Of a stretch of DNA of 6,790 bases, positions 1-5,482 are shown one piece after another. The DNA is from Ruminococcaceae bacterium UBA1405. GTDB lineage: Bacteria; Bacillota; Clostridia; Oscillospirales; Ruminococcaceae. Position numbers and translations under genes: made by a program. Each line of letters opens with the position of its first letter. Position 1 is the stretch's first letter. Location: contig DBQB01000038.1 in NCBI GenBank assembly GCA_002305685.1, positions 661 to 7,450 on the forward strand. Direction: 5' to 3'. The notes under the pieces were generated by a model. The model was not told the DNA's origin. It searched no databases and saw nothing but the letters and a program-made list of their open reading frames with translations.

Positions 1-24
1 TCACAAACTAAGAATAAAGCAACA

Positions 25-63
25 AGCGAGATTTGGAAACCCTTTTGGGCTCCAAATCTCGCT
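25..63. terminator. Strong hairpin, probable terminator of the leftward acetyltransferase gene
   Basis: Positions 25-37 and 51-63 are perfect inverted repeats (13 bp, AGCGAGATTTGGA and its complement). An inner CCC/GGG pairing (40-42 with 47-49) closes a TTTT loop. Read leftward, the hairpin is followed by a moderately T-rich tail (TTGTTGCTTTATT), and it lies about 65 nt past the stop of the minus-strand acetyltransferase. Read rightward, it is followed by CATTTTA, so it may also serve a gene ending left of the window. The stem is clear; the direction of use is inferred. Confidence 0.7.
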
Positions 64-70
64 CATTTTA

Positions 71-102
71 TGGGCCATTTTGCAACGGGCCCAGCTTTTT
101 TT
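71..102 (+). terminator. Intrinsic terminator-like hairpin with T-run (rightward)
   Basis: TGGGCC at 71-76 pairs with GGCCCA at 88-93 across an 11-nt loop. A run of seven T at 96-102 follows two bases after the stem. This is the usual layout of an intrinsic terminator for rightward transcription. Since the next gene on the right faces left, it would stop transcripts entering from the left before they run antisense into the acetyltransferase gene. The stem is only 6 bp but all G/C apart from the end pair. Confidence 0.55.
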
Positions 103-127
103 ATATCAGGGATCAGGATCAGGGCAG

Positions 128-703
128 TTACAGGGACTGCTGATCGGCGGAAACGGTTTGCAGCCATTCCCTTCCCGTCATCGAATAGCTCCAACGGTCG
201 GTGACCCCAAACCAGGGGTCCTCATAGGCTTTGCGGATCACCCCTTCAAATTTAAAGCCGCATTTGTTGATGACCCGGCGGGAGCGGGTATTAAAATCCT
301 TATGGCAGATCGAGATCATCTCCGGCGGGTTTTCCATCTCGGAAAACACATACCGCAGCACCCGCCGCGCTGCCTCGGTGGCATACCCGTTGCCCCAGTG
401 GGCTGCGCTGAGGGCATATCCCATGGAACGGACCCGCTTGACACTGACGCTGCGCCCGTCATCCTTGTGCAGCCCGATGGAGCCGATGAGGGCGCCGGTG
501 GATTTGAGGGTGATGGCCCATACTTCGTCCCGCTCGATGAAGGATTTTAGGATCTGACGGCTCTCAGAGATGGAAAAATGGGGTTTCCATCCGGCGCAGG
601 GCCCCACCTGGGGATGACAGGCGTAGGAAAAAAAGTCCTTCAGATCCTCTTGGGAGAACCGGCGCAGCACAAGCCGCGGCGTTTCCAAAGGTACAATCAG
701 CAT
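128..703 (-). CDS. GNAT-family N-acetyltransferase, RimJ/RimL-like
   Basis: A 191-residue protein of the GNAT superfamily, which transfers an acetyl group from acetyl-CoA to an amine. The N-terminus (ETPRLVLRRFSQEDLKDFF, residues 7-25) is typical of the RimJ/RimL-like branch. A substrate-side strand region follows (WAITLKSTGALIGSIGL, 62-78). The acetyl-CoA pyrophosphate-binding loop is W-G-N-G-Y-A-T-E-A (103-111), in the usual place after MGYALSAAHWG. The C-terminal signature is N-T-R-S-R-R-V-I-N-K-C-G-F (138-150). Length is normal for the family. The ATG start at 703 is supported by AAGGAGA (711-717, minus strand) 7 nt upstream and by a well-placed promoter. The substrate cannot be read from sequence: ribosomal protein N-termini, small amines and antibiotics are all used by this branch. 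It is transcribed divergently from a polyamine operon, but it does not look like SpeG spermidine acetyltransferase, so a link to polyamines is only a guess. Confidence 0.88.
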   Translation of the reverse strand: MLIVPLETPRLVLRRFSQEDLKDFFSYACHPQVGPCAGWKPHFSISESRQILKSFIERDEVWAITLKSTGALIGSIGLHKDDGRSVSVKRVRSMGYALSAAHWGNGYATEAARRVLRYVFSEMENPPEMISICHKDFNTRSRRVINKCGFKFEGVIRKAYEDPWFGVTDRWSYSMTGREWLQTVSADQQSL

Positions 704-736
704 GGTTGTCTCTCCTTTCGGGCGTATGTTGTTTTC

Positions 737-765
737 AGTATACGCAAGGCGGGGAAAAGTGTCAA
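737..765 (-). promoter_or_regulatory. Sigma-A-type promoter for the leftward acetyltransferase gene
   Basis: On the minus strand, TTGACA (765-760) and TATACT (742-737) are separated by exactly 17 bp. That is 6/6 and 5/6 matches to consensus. Transcription would start near 730, leaving a short leader of about 27 nt that carries the Shine-Dalgarno sequence at 711-717. This is a sequence match only. Confidence 0.75.
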
Positions 766-792
766 CCGAATGTGAAGGCCGAGAGAAAGGAG

Positions 793-841
793 ATTGTAGA
801 TGTTATCTAAGATATATCATACAATTCTGTGTAAAAACACA
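793..841 (+). other. AT-rich inverted repeats between the divergent promoters
   Basis: ATTGTA (793-798) pairs with TACAAT (820-825) around an inner TATC/GATA stem (804-807 with 811-814), giving a symmetrical dyad of about 33 bp. It is directly followed by a second small hairpin, TGTGT (828-832) with ACACA (837-841) and an AAAA loop, then a TATCTTTTT tract. The first dyad lies between the two promoters and upstream of the rightward -35, so it could be a protein-binding site. The second resembles a weak terminator. AT-rich DNA forms such repeats easily by chance, so no function is asserted. Confidence 0.3.
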
Positions 842-857
842 TATCTTTTTGCAGACC

Positions 858-885
858 TTGACATATGGGGCAGTTATTATATAAT
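858..885 (+). promoter_or_regulatory. Consensus sigma-A promoter of the polyamine operon
   Basis: TTGACA (858-863) and TATAAT (880-885), both full matches to the sigma-A/sigma-70 consensus, are separated by 16 bp. The expected transcription start is near 891-893. This gives a leader of roughly 135 nt before the speD start at 1029. It is the only strong rightward promoter I see ahead of the five-gene operon. A full-consensus promoter suggests high basal transcription, leaving room for control at the leader or protein level. Confidence 0.82.
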
Positions 886-938
886 ATAGTGGATTTGATG
901 GAAAACAGTAGAAATCAATGAAATTCAAAGGAAACCTG

Positions 939-965
939 ATGCTTGTTGGAAATAACCCAAAATAA
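939..965 (+). CDS. Possible 8-residue leader peptide upstream of speD
   Basis: An ATG at 939 opens an 8-codon frame (MLVGNNPK, stop TAA 963-965) inside the operon leader. AAAGGA (927-932) lies 6 nt upstream, a plausible Shine-Dalgarno sequence. An in-frame ATG at 918 would make it 15 residues but has no ribosome binding site. The stop codon lies in the first bases of the hairpin at 961-996, so a terminating or stalled ribosome would open that hairpin's left arm. Short frames with a weak Shine-Dalgarno sequence arise often by chance. This is a candidate resting on position alone. Confidence 0.25.
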   Translation: MLVGNNPK

Positions 966-1018
966 TCCCCGTAAACGCAGATTTACACGGATTATTCAAG
1001 AATTTTACCGTTCTGCGG
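961..1018 (+). promoter_or_regulatory. Structured leader element before speD: hairpin with possible pseudoknot to the Shine-Dalgarno region
   Basis: Left arm 961-975 pairs with right arm 982-996. The outer 8 bp (AATAATCC/GGATTATT) and inner 5 bp (GTAAA/TTTAC) are interrupted by a 2x2 internal mismatch. The hexaloop CGCAGA (976-981) is the exact complement of TCTGCG (1012-1017), which ends on the first G of the speD Shine-Dalgarno GGAGG (1017-1021). If both pairings form, the result is an H-type pseudoknot partly masking the ribosome binding site, the general layout used by several small translational riboswitches. It matches no riboswitch class I know. The hairpin is seen directly; the pseudoknot and any regulation are inferred. 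Confidence 0.4.
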
Positions 1019-1031
1019 AGGAAAGGCGGTG
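1017..1031 (+). promoter_or_regulatory. Shine-Dalgarno sequence and GTG start of speD
   Basis: GGAGG at 1017-1021 (extended GGAGGAAAG) lies 7 nt before a GTG codon at 1029. No ATG is available nearby in frame, and the next residues (GTTENKLRLYGFNNLTKTLSF) match the N-terminal style of E. coli-type SpeD. GTG is therefore taken as the start. Confidence 0.8.
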
Positions 1032-1844
1032 GGAACCACGGAAAACAAATTGCGGCTTTATGGGTTTAACAATCTGACCAAAACCCTCAGTTTTAATATA
1101 TATGATGTCTGCTATGCCAAAAGCGCCCGGGAATTGCAGGAATATATCGCCTATATTGTGGAGCAGTATAATTCCCAGCGGCTGACCGATATTCTTCGCC
1201 AGGTTACCGATATGATTGGGGCGCGTATCCTCAGCATCAGCAAGCAGGACTATGACCCGCAAGGTTCCAGCGTTACCATGCTCATCACCTCCAGAAATCT
1301 GTCGGAGGATAAGATTGACCCTTCCTGCAATCTTGGCGTGCTTCGGGATACGGTGGTGGGCCATCTGGACAAAAGCCATGTGACGGTGCACACCTATCCG
1401 GAATATCACCCCGACAGCGCCATCGCTACCTTCCGTGTGGATGTGGAGGTTTCCACCTGCGGTGAAACCTCGCCGCTGGCCGCCCTCAATCTGCTGGCCC
1501 AAAGCTTTGATTCGGATATTGTCACCATCGATTACAAGGTTCGGGGATTTACCCGGGATGAGGGGGGCAGGAAACTCTTTATGGACCACCCCATGTCCAC
1601 CATTCAGGATTACATCGATCCCCAGATCCTCAAACGGTACGACGCCATCGATATCAATGTGCAGCAGGCCAACCTGTTTCACACCAAGCTGCTCATCGGG
1701 GAAATCGAACTGCAAAATTATCTGTTTCGCACCGATGTCTATGAGCTTCCGCCCAAGGAACGGCTTCGGATCACCGAAAGCCTTCGGCGCGAGATGATTG
1801 AGATATTCAGCGGGTCCAACATTTACGAAAGGGATGAAGTATGA
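1029..1844 (+). CDS. speD: S-adenosylmethionine decarboxylase proenzyme, E. coli type
   Basis: A 271-residue SpeD of the long Gram-negative-type class (E. coli about 264 residues), unlike the short B. subtilis/Thermotoga type of about 130. It removes the carboxyl group of S-adenosylmethionine, giving the aminopropyl donor used by SpeE. The proenzyme cleaves itself to create a pyruvoyl cofactor. The site is visible as D-K-S-H (residues 114-117), so cleavage is expected between Lys115 and Ser116, with Ser116 becoming the pyruvoyl group. Flanking HVTVHTYPEYHP (117-128) is family-typical. Cys144 in S-T-C-G-E-T-S-P-L (142-150) corresponds to the catalytic acid Cys140 of E. coli, with the same 28-residue spacing from the serine. 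The reading frame is intact. Its stop TGA overlaps the next start (ATGA), indicating translational coupling. Related SpeD homologues with changed substrate exist, but both landmarks here agree with AdoMet decarboxylase. Confidence 0.95.
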   Translation: MGTTENKLRLYGFNNLTKTLSFNIYDVCYAKSARELQEYIAYIVEQYNSQRLTDILRQVTDMIGARILSISKQDYDPQGSSVTMLITSRNLSEDKIDPSCNLGVLRDTVVGHLDKSHVTVHTYPEYHPDSAIATFRVDVEVSTCGETSPLAALNLLAQSFDSDIVTIDYKVRGFTRDEGGRKLFMDHPMSTIQDYIDPQILKRYDAIDINVQQANLFHTKLLIGEIELQNYLFRTDVYELPPKERLRITESLRREMIEIFSGSNIYERDEV

Positions 1845-3289
1845 TGGAGCGAAACCAGAGGGAAGCTCCCATTATGGAGGCTCTGAACCGGCTGCGGGAA
1901 GCGCGGATTGTCCCGTTTGACGTTCCCGGCCATAAAAGAGGCAGAGGAAATAAGGAGTTGACCGAATTCCTGGGGCAGCAGTGCCTTTCAGTGGATGTCA
2001 ATTCCATGAAGATGCTGGACAACCTTTGTCATCCGGTCTCGGTGATTGCCCGGGCGGAACGGCTGGCGGCCGACGCCTTTCATGCCAAACACGCCTTTTT
2101 CATGGTCAACGGCACCACCTCGGCGGTACAGTCGATGGTGATGGCCGCCTGCAAGCGGGGAGAGAAGATCATTATGCCCCGCAACGTTCACCGCAGCGCC
2201 ATCAACGCCCTGATCCTGTCCGGGGCCACGCCGGTGTATGTCAATCCCGGCGTGGATCAGCGTCTGGGTATCCCGCTGGGAATGTCGGTAAACGATGTGG
2301 TGAAGGCCATGGACGAAAACCCCGACGCCAAGGCGGTGCTGGTCAACAATCCCACCTATTACGGAATCTGTTCCAATCTGCGGGAGATTGTACGGTTGGC
2401 CCATGACCGGGGGATGCTGGTGCTGGCGGACGAAGCCCACGGAACCCATTTCTATTTCGGGGAGAATATGCCGGTTTCCGCCATGGACGCGGGAGCGGAT
2501 ATGGCCTCGGTAAGTATGCATAAATCCGGCGGTTCCCTGACCCAAAGCTCCTTCCTGCTGGTGAATAACCAGGTCAGCCCCGGCTATGTGCGGCAGATCA
2601 TCAATCTCACCCAGACCACCAGCGGCTCCTATCTGCTGATGTCCTCCCTGGATATCAGCCGCCGGAACCTGGCGCTGCATGGGAAAAGCATCTTTCGCAC
2701 CGTTTGCGATATGGCCCAGTATACCCGTGAGGAGATCAACCGGATCGGCGGATACTACGCCTATTCCCGGGAGCTGGTCAACGGGGACGATATCTTTGAT
2801 TTTGATATCACCAAACTTTCCGTCTATACGCTGGACATCGGTCTGGCGGGGATTGAGGTTTACGATATTTTGCGGGATGAGTTTGATATCCAGATTGAAT
2901 TCGGCGATATCGGCAACATCCTGGCCTACATCTCGGTGGGGGACCGCCGGCTGGATCTGGAGCGGCTCTGTTCGGCCCTCTCGGAAATCAAACGCCGGTT
3001 TTCCAAGGACCGCACCGGTATGTTCGATCACGAATACATCAACCCTCAGGTGCGCATGACCCCTCAACAGGCATTCTACGGGGAAAAACGCTCTCTGCCC
3101 ATCCGGGAGAGCACCGGGCAGGTGTGCAGCGAGTTCGTGATGTGCTATCCGCCGGGAATCCCCATCCTGGCGCCGGGGGAATATATCACCCAGGAGATAT
3201 TGGATTATATCCTCTACGCCAAGGAAAAGGGCTGTTTTATGACGGGAACCGAGGATCCCACCATCGAGCATATCAACGTTTTGGCTTAA
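1841..3289 (+). CDS. speA: PLP-dependent arginine/lysine/ornithine decarboxylase, aspartate aminotransferase fold (probable arginine decarboxylase)
   Basis: A 482-residue fold-type I decarboxylase of the Orn/Lys/Arg family, in the compact form of B. subtilis SpeA without the response-regulator-like wing domain of the E. coli enzymes. The N-terminal signature is F-D-V-P-G-H-K (26-32). The cofactor region has N-G-T-T-S (90-94) and R-N-V-H-R-S (114-119). D-E-A-H-G (197-201) supplies Asp197 for the PLP ring nitrogen, and S-M-H-K-S-G-G (225-231) supplies the Schiff-base Lys228. The C-terminal domain ends with Y-P-P-G-I-P (436-441). Sequence cannot settle arginine, lysine or ornithine. Arginine is favoured because compact family members clustered with speD and speE usually make agmatine, but no agmatinase is visible here. 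The start at 1841 overlaps the speD stop by 4 nt; a second ATG follows at 1844. The nearest ribosome-binding match (GAAAGGGA, 1827-1834) is moderate, consistent with coupling to speD. Confidence 0.9.
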   Translation: MMERNQREAPIMEALNRLREARIVPFDVPGHKRGRGNKELTEFLGQQCLSVDVNSMKMLDNLCHPVSVIARAERLAADAFHAKHAFFMVNGTTSAVQSMVMAACKRGEKIIMPRNVHRSAINALILSGATPVYVNPGVDQRLGIPLGMSVNDVVKAMDENPDAKAVLVNNPTYYGICSNLREIVRLAHDRGMLVLADEAHGTHFYFGENMPVSAMDAGADMASVSMHKSGGSLTQSSFLLVNNQVSPGYVRQIINLTQTTSGSYLLMSSLDISRRNLALHGKSIFRTVCDMAQYTREEINRIGGYYAYSRELVNGDDIFDFDITKLSVYTLDIGLAGIEVYDILRDEFDIQIEFGDIGNILAYISVGDRRLDLERLCSALSEIKRRFSKDRTGMFDHEYINPQVRMTPQQAFYGEKRSLPIRESTGQVCSEFVMCYPPGIPILAPGEYITQEILDYILYAKEKGCFMTGTEDPTIEHINVLA

Positions 3290-3320
3290 AACAGCATTTG
3301 GACGCGAGTTTTGGATTGGA

Positions 3321-3337
3321 AAGGAAGGAAACCCATG
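3321..3337 (+). promoter_or_regulatory. Shine-Dalgarno sequence deciding the speE start
   Basis: AAGGAAGG (3321-3328) lies 6 nt before ATG 3335. An in-frame TTG at 3311 would add eight residues (MDWKGRKP) but would place this site inside the gene. The family N-terminus MELWYTE begins exactly at ATG 3335. Confidence 0.85.
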
Positions 3338-4195
3338 GAACTGTGGTATACGGAAAACCACTCGAAGGATGTGCAGTTTTCCATGAAGGTGGACCGGCAG
3401 CTGTATTCCGGCAAAAGCCATTTCCAGCGCATCGATGTGCTGGAAACCCCGGAATTTGGCAGGGTGCTGACGCTGGACGGGTTTATTATGGTCACCGAGA
3501 AGGATGAGTTTATCTATCATGATATGATTGTTCATGTTCCCATGGCGGTCAACCCCGATATCCGGCGGGTGCTGCTCATCGGGGCCGGGGATGGAGGCGC
3601 TGTGCGGGAGCTGGTGCGGTATCCCGGGATTGAACAGATCGATATGGTGGAGATTGACCAGATGGTGGTGGATGTCTGCAAATCCTATCTGCCCAAGGTG
3701 GCCAGCGGATTTGGCGACCCCAGACTGCATCTGCATTTTGAGGACGGCCTGCGCTATGTCCGGTTCCAGGAGAACCGGTATGACCTGATCATCGTGGATT
3801 CTACCGATCCCTTTGGGCCCGGGGAAGGGCTTTTCACCAAAGAGTTTTATGGAAACTGCTATAAGGCGCTGACCGAGAAGGGCATTCTGGTCAACCAGCA
3901 TGAAAGTCCCTTCTATGCCCAGGACGCCCAGGCGATGCAGCGGGCGCACAGCAGAATCCGTGCCTTTTTCCCGGTAAGCCGGGTATATCAGGCTCATATT
4001 CCCACCTATCCCTCCGGGCACTGGCTGTTTGGCTTTGCCTCCAAGGGGCTGGACCCGGTGAAGGATCTGCAGGCGCAGCGGTGGAACAGCCTGGGGTTAT
4101 ACACCAGATACTACAACACCGAGCTGCACCAGGGGGCCTTTGCCCTTCCCACCTATGTGAAGGAACTGCTGGAACAGGTGCAGCGGGAGGGATAA
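3335..4195 (+). CDS. speE: Spermidine synthase (polyamine aminopropyltransferase)
   Basis: A 286-residue aminopropyltransferase that moves the aminopropyl group of decarboxylated AdoMet to a diamine, classically putrescine to spermidine. A small beta-rich N-terminal domain (MELWYTE, then RQLYSGKSHFQRIDVLETPEFG) is followed by L-D-G (47-49) and a Rossmann-like domain. The latter has the donor-binding loop G-A-G-D-G-G (83-88), V-E-I-D with acidic Glu106 (105-108), and D-G at 137-138. D-S-T-D-P (155-159) carries the conserved catalytic aspartates Asp155 and Asp158. G-E-G-L-F-T-K-E-F-Y (162-171) and E-S-P-F-Y further on are also typical. Length and reading frame are normal. The gene lies 45 nt after speA. 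The amine acceptor cannot be fixed from sequence: close homologues use putrescine, cadaverine, diaminopropane or agmatine. The second aminopropyl-adding route encoded just downstream makes the acceptor an open question. Confidence 0.93.
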   Translation: MELWYTENHSKDVQFSMKVDRQLYSGKSHFQRIDVLETPEFGRVLTLDGFIMVTEKDEFIYHDMIVHVPMAVNPDIRRVLLIGAGDGGAVRELVRYPGIEQIDMVEIDQMVVDVCKSYLPKVASGFGDPRLHLHFEDGLRYVRFQENRYDLIIVDSTDPFGPGEGLFTKEFYGNCYKALTEKGILVNQHESPFYAQDAQAMQRAHSRIRAFFPVSRVYQAHIPTYPSGHWLFGFASKGLDPVKDLQAQRWNSLGLYTRYYNTELHQGAFALPTYVKELLEQVQREG

Positions 4196-4222
4196 GCAAT
4201 CTCTCCGTATCTGTATCTGTGC

Positions 4223-4247
4223 AAAAAAGAGGTTGCCTGACGACCTC
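4223..4247 (-). terminator. Hairpin between speE and the dehydrogenase gene, terminator-like on the minus strand
   Basis: GAGGTTG (4229-4235) pairs with CGACCTC (4241-4247), 7 bp with one G-T pair and a 5-nt loop. Six A at 4223-4228 precede it, so read leftward it is a stem followed by six T, the form of an intrinsic terminator for antisense transcription. Read rightward the following bases are ATTGAAAT, with no T-run, so operon transcription should pass. It could also be an RNA processing or stability element between the two halves of the operon. Confidence 0.4.
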
Positions 4248-4276
4248 ATTGAAATAAATGGATGGAGGTATCATTT

Positions 4277-5479
4277 ATGGCAAAAGCTTTGATTATCGGC
4301 GCAGGCGGCGTGGCCAGTGTGGCCATCCACAAATGCTGCCAAAACTCTGAGGTGTTTGACGATATCTGTATCGCCAGCCGCACCCTCTCCAAGTGCGACG
4401 CCATCAAGGCGCAGCTGGAAGGAAAAACCAAAACCAAAATTTCCACTGCTCAGGTGGACGCCAACCATGTGGACGAGCTGGTCAAACTCATCGAGAGCTA
4501 CCGCCCCGATGTGGTGCTCAATCTGGCGCTGCCTTATCAGGATCTGACCATCATGGAAGCCTGCCTGGCAACCAAAACCAACTATGTGGATACCGCCAAC
4601 TATGAGCCGGAGGATACCGCCAAGTTTGAGTACAGCTGGCAGTGGGCCTACCGCAAAAAATTCGAGGAGGCCGGTATCACCGCGCTGCTGGGGTCCGGTT
4701 TTGACCCCGGCGTCACCGGCGTGTTTTCCGCCTATGCCATGAAGCATCATTTTGATGAGATCCATTATATCGATATCCTGGACTGCAACGCCGGAGACCA
4801 CGGATATCCCTTTGCCACCAACTTTAACCCGGAGATCAACATCCGTGAGGTATCCGCCAAGGGCAGCTACTGGGAGGATGGCCACTGGGTGGAGACCGAG
4901 CCCATGGAGATCAAACGGGTTTACAACTTCCCGGAAGTTGGCCCCAAGGATATGTATCTGCTGCACCATGAGGAGCTGGAGTCGCTGGCGCTGAACATCA
5001 AAGGCATCAAGCGGATCCGCTTCTTCATGACCTTCGGCCAGAGCTATCTGACCCACCTCAAATGCCTGGAAAACGTAGGTATGACCTCTATCAAACCGAT
5101 TCTGTTTGAGGGCAAGGAGATTGTCCCGCTGCAGTTCCTCAAAGCGGTACTGCCCGATCCCGCTTCCCTCGGCCCCCGCACCAAGGGTAAGACCAATATC
5201 GGATGTATCTTCCAGGGCGTGAAGGACGGCAAACCCAAGAACTATTATCTCTATAACGTGTGTGTCCATGAGGAGTGCTATGCTGAGGTGGGCTCCCAGG
5301 CCATCTCCTACACCACCGGCGTTCCCGCCATGATCGGCGCCATGATGCTGGCCACCGGCGTGTGGAACAAGCCCGGCGTGCATAACATCGAGGAGTTTGA
5401 TCCCGATCCCTTTATGGATGCCCTTAACAAATTCGGACTGCCCTGGAAGGAGAGCTTCGATCCGGAGCTGGTGGACTGA
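4277..5479 (+). CDS. Carboxynorspermidine/carboxyspermidine dehydrogenase (saccharopine dehydrogenase-like)
   Basis: A 400-residue NADPH-dependent enzyme of the saccharopine dehydrogenase-like family (CASDH/CANSDH, sometimes annotated lys1). It condenses a diamine, putrescine or 1,3-diaminopropane, with L-aspartate beta-semialdehyde and reduces the imine to carboxyspermidine or carboxynorspermidine. The N-terminal Rossmann segment is K-A-L-I-I-G-A-G-G-V (3-12). Conserved family blocks are N-L-A-L-P-Y-Q-D (82-89), Y-V-D-T-A-N-Y-E (103-110), G-S-G-F-D-P-G-V-T-G (139-148) and D-C-N-A-G-D-H-G (169-176). Length equals characterised members. ATG 4277 is chosen because GGAGG (4264-4268) lies 8 nt upstream; an in-frame ATG at 4262 precedes that site. 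The gene is 3 nt from nspC, its pathway partner, which supports this reading over lysine-pathway saccharopine dehydrogenase. Substrate preference, putrescine or diaminopropane, is not visible. Confidence 0.92.
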   Translation: MAKALIIGAGGVASVAIHKCCQNSEVFDDICIASRTLSKCDAIKAQLEGKTKTKISTAQVDANHVDELVKLIESYRPDVVLNLALPYQDLTIMEACLATKTNYVDTANYEPEDTAKFEYSWQWAYRKKFEEAGITALLGSGFDPGVTGVFSAYAMKHHFDEIHYIDILDCNAGDHGYPFATNFNPEINIREVSAKGSYWEDGHWVETEPMEIKRVYNFPEVGPKDMYLLHHEELESLALNIKGIKRIRFFMTFGQSYLTHLKCLENVGMTSIKPILFEGKEIVPLQFLKAVLPDPASLGPRTKGKTNIGCIFQGVKDGKPKNYYLYNVCVHEECYAEVGSQAISYTTGVPAMIGAMMLATGVWNKPGVHNIEEFDPDPFMDALNKFGLPWKESFDPELVD

Positions 5480-5482
5480 TTG

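Noticed and set aside
898..921. A 7-codon frame MENSRNQ in the leader, overlapping the ATG at 918 as ATGA
   Set aside because: It begins only about 5-7 nt after the expected transcription start and has no ribosome binding site, so translation is unlikely.
886..1028. A known riboswitch (SAM, preQ1, guanidine/ykkC or mini-ykkC classes) in the speD leader
   Set aside because: I could not find the conserved core sequences of these classes. The hairpin contains ACGC but not the tandem ACGR loops of mini-ykkC, and no SAM-I-like four-way junction is evident in about 135 nt.
1005..1715. A 236-codon minus-strand frame opposite speD
   Set aside because: speD carries exact catalytic landmarks in the plus frame; the antisense product resembles nothing and its codon pattern is the reverse of speD.
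3311..3334. TTG at 3311 as the speE start
   Set aside because: It would place a strong ribosome binding site (3321-3328) inside the gene and add eight residues absent from the typical MELWYTE start.
1988..4021. A long open frame on the minus strand (677 codons) opposite speA and speE
   Set aside because: It spans two well-recognised plus-strand genes, shows no family features, is rich in His/Gly/Ile as expected of a mirror frame of GC-rich codons, and has no fitting ribosome binding site.
4277..5479. Lysine-pathway saccharopine dehydrogenase
   Set aside because: The D-C-N-A-G-D-H-G block, 400-residue length and immediate linkage to nspC fit the carboxynorspermidine/carboxyspermidine dehydrogenases instead.
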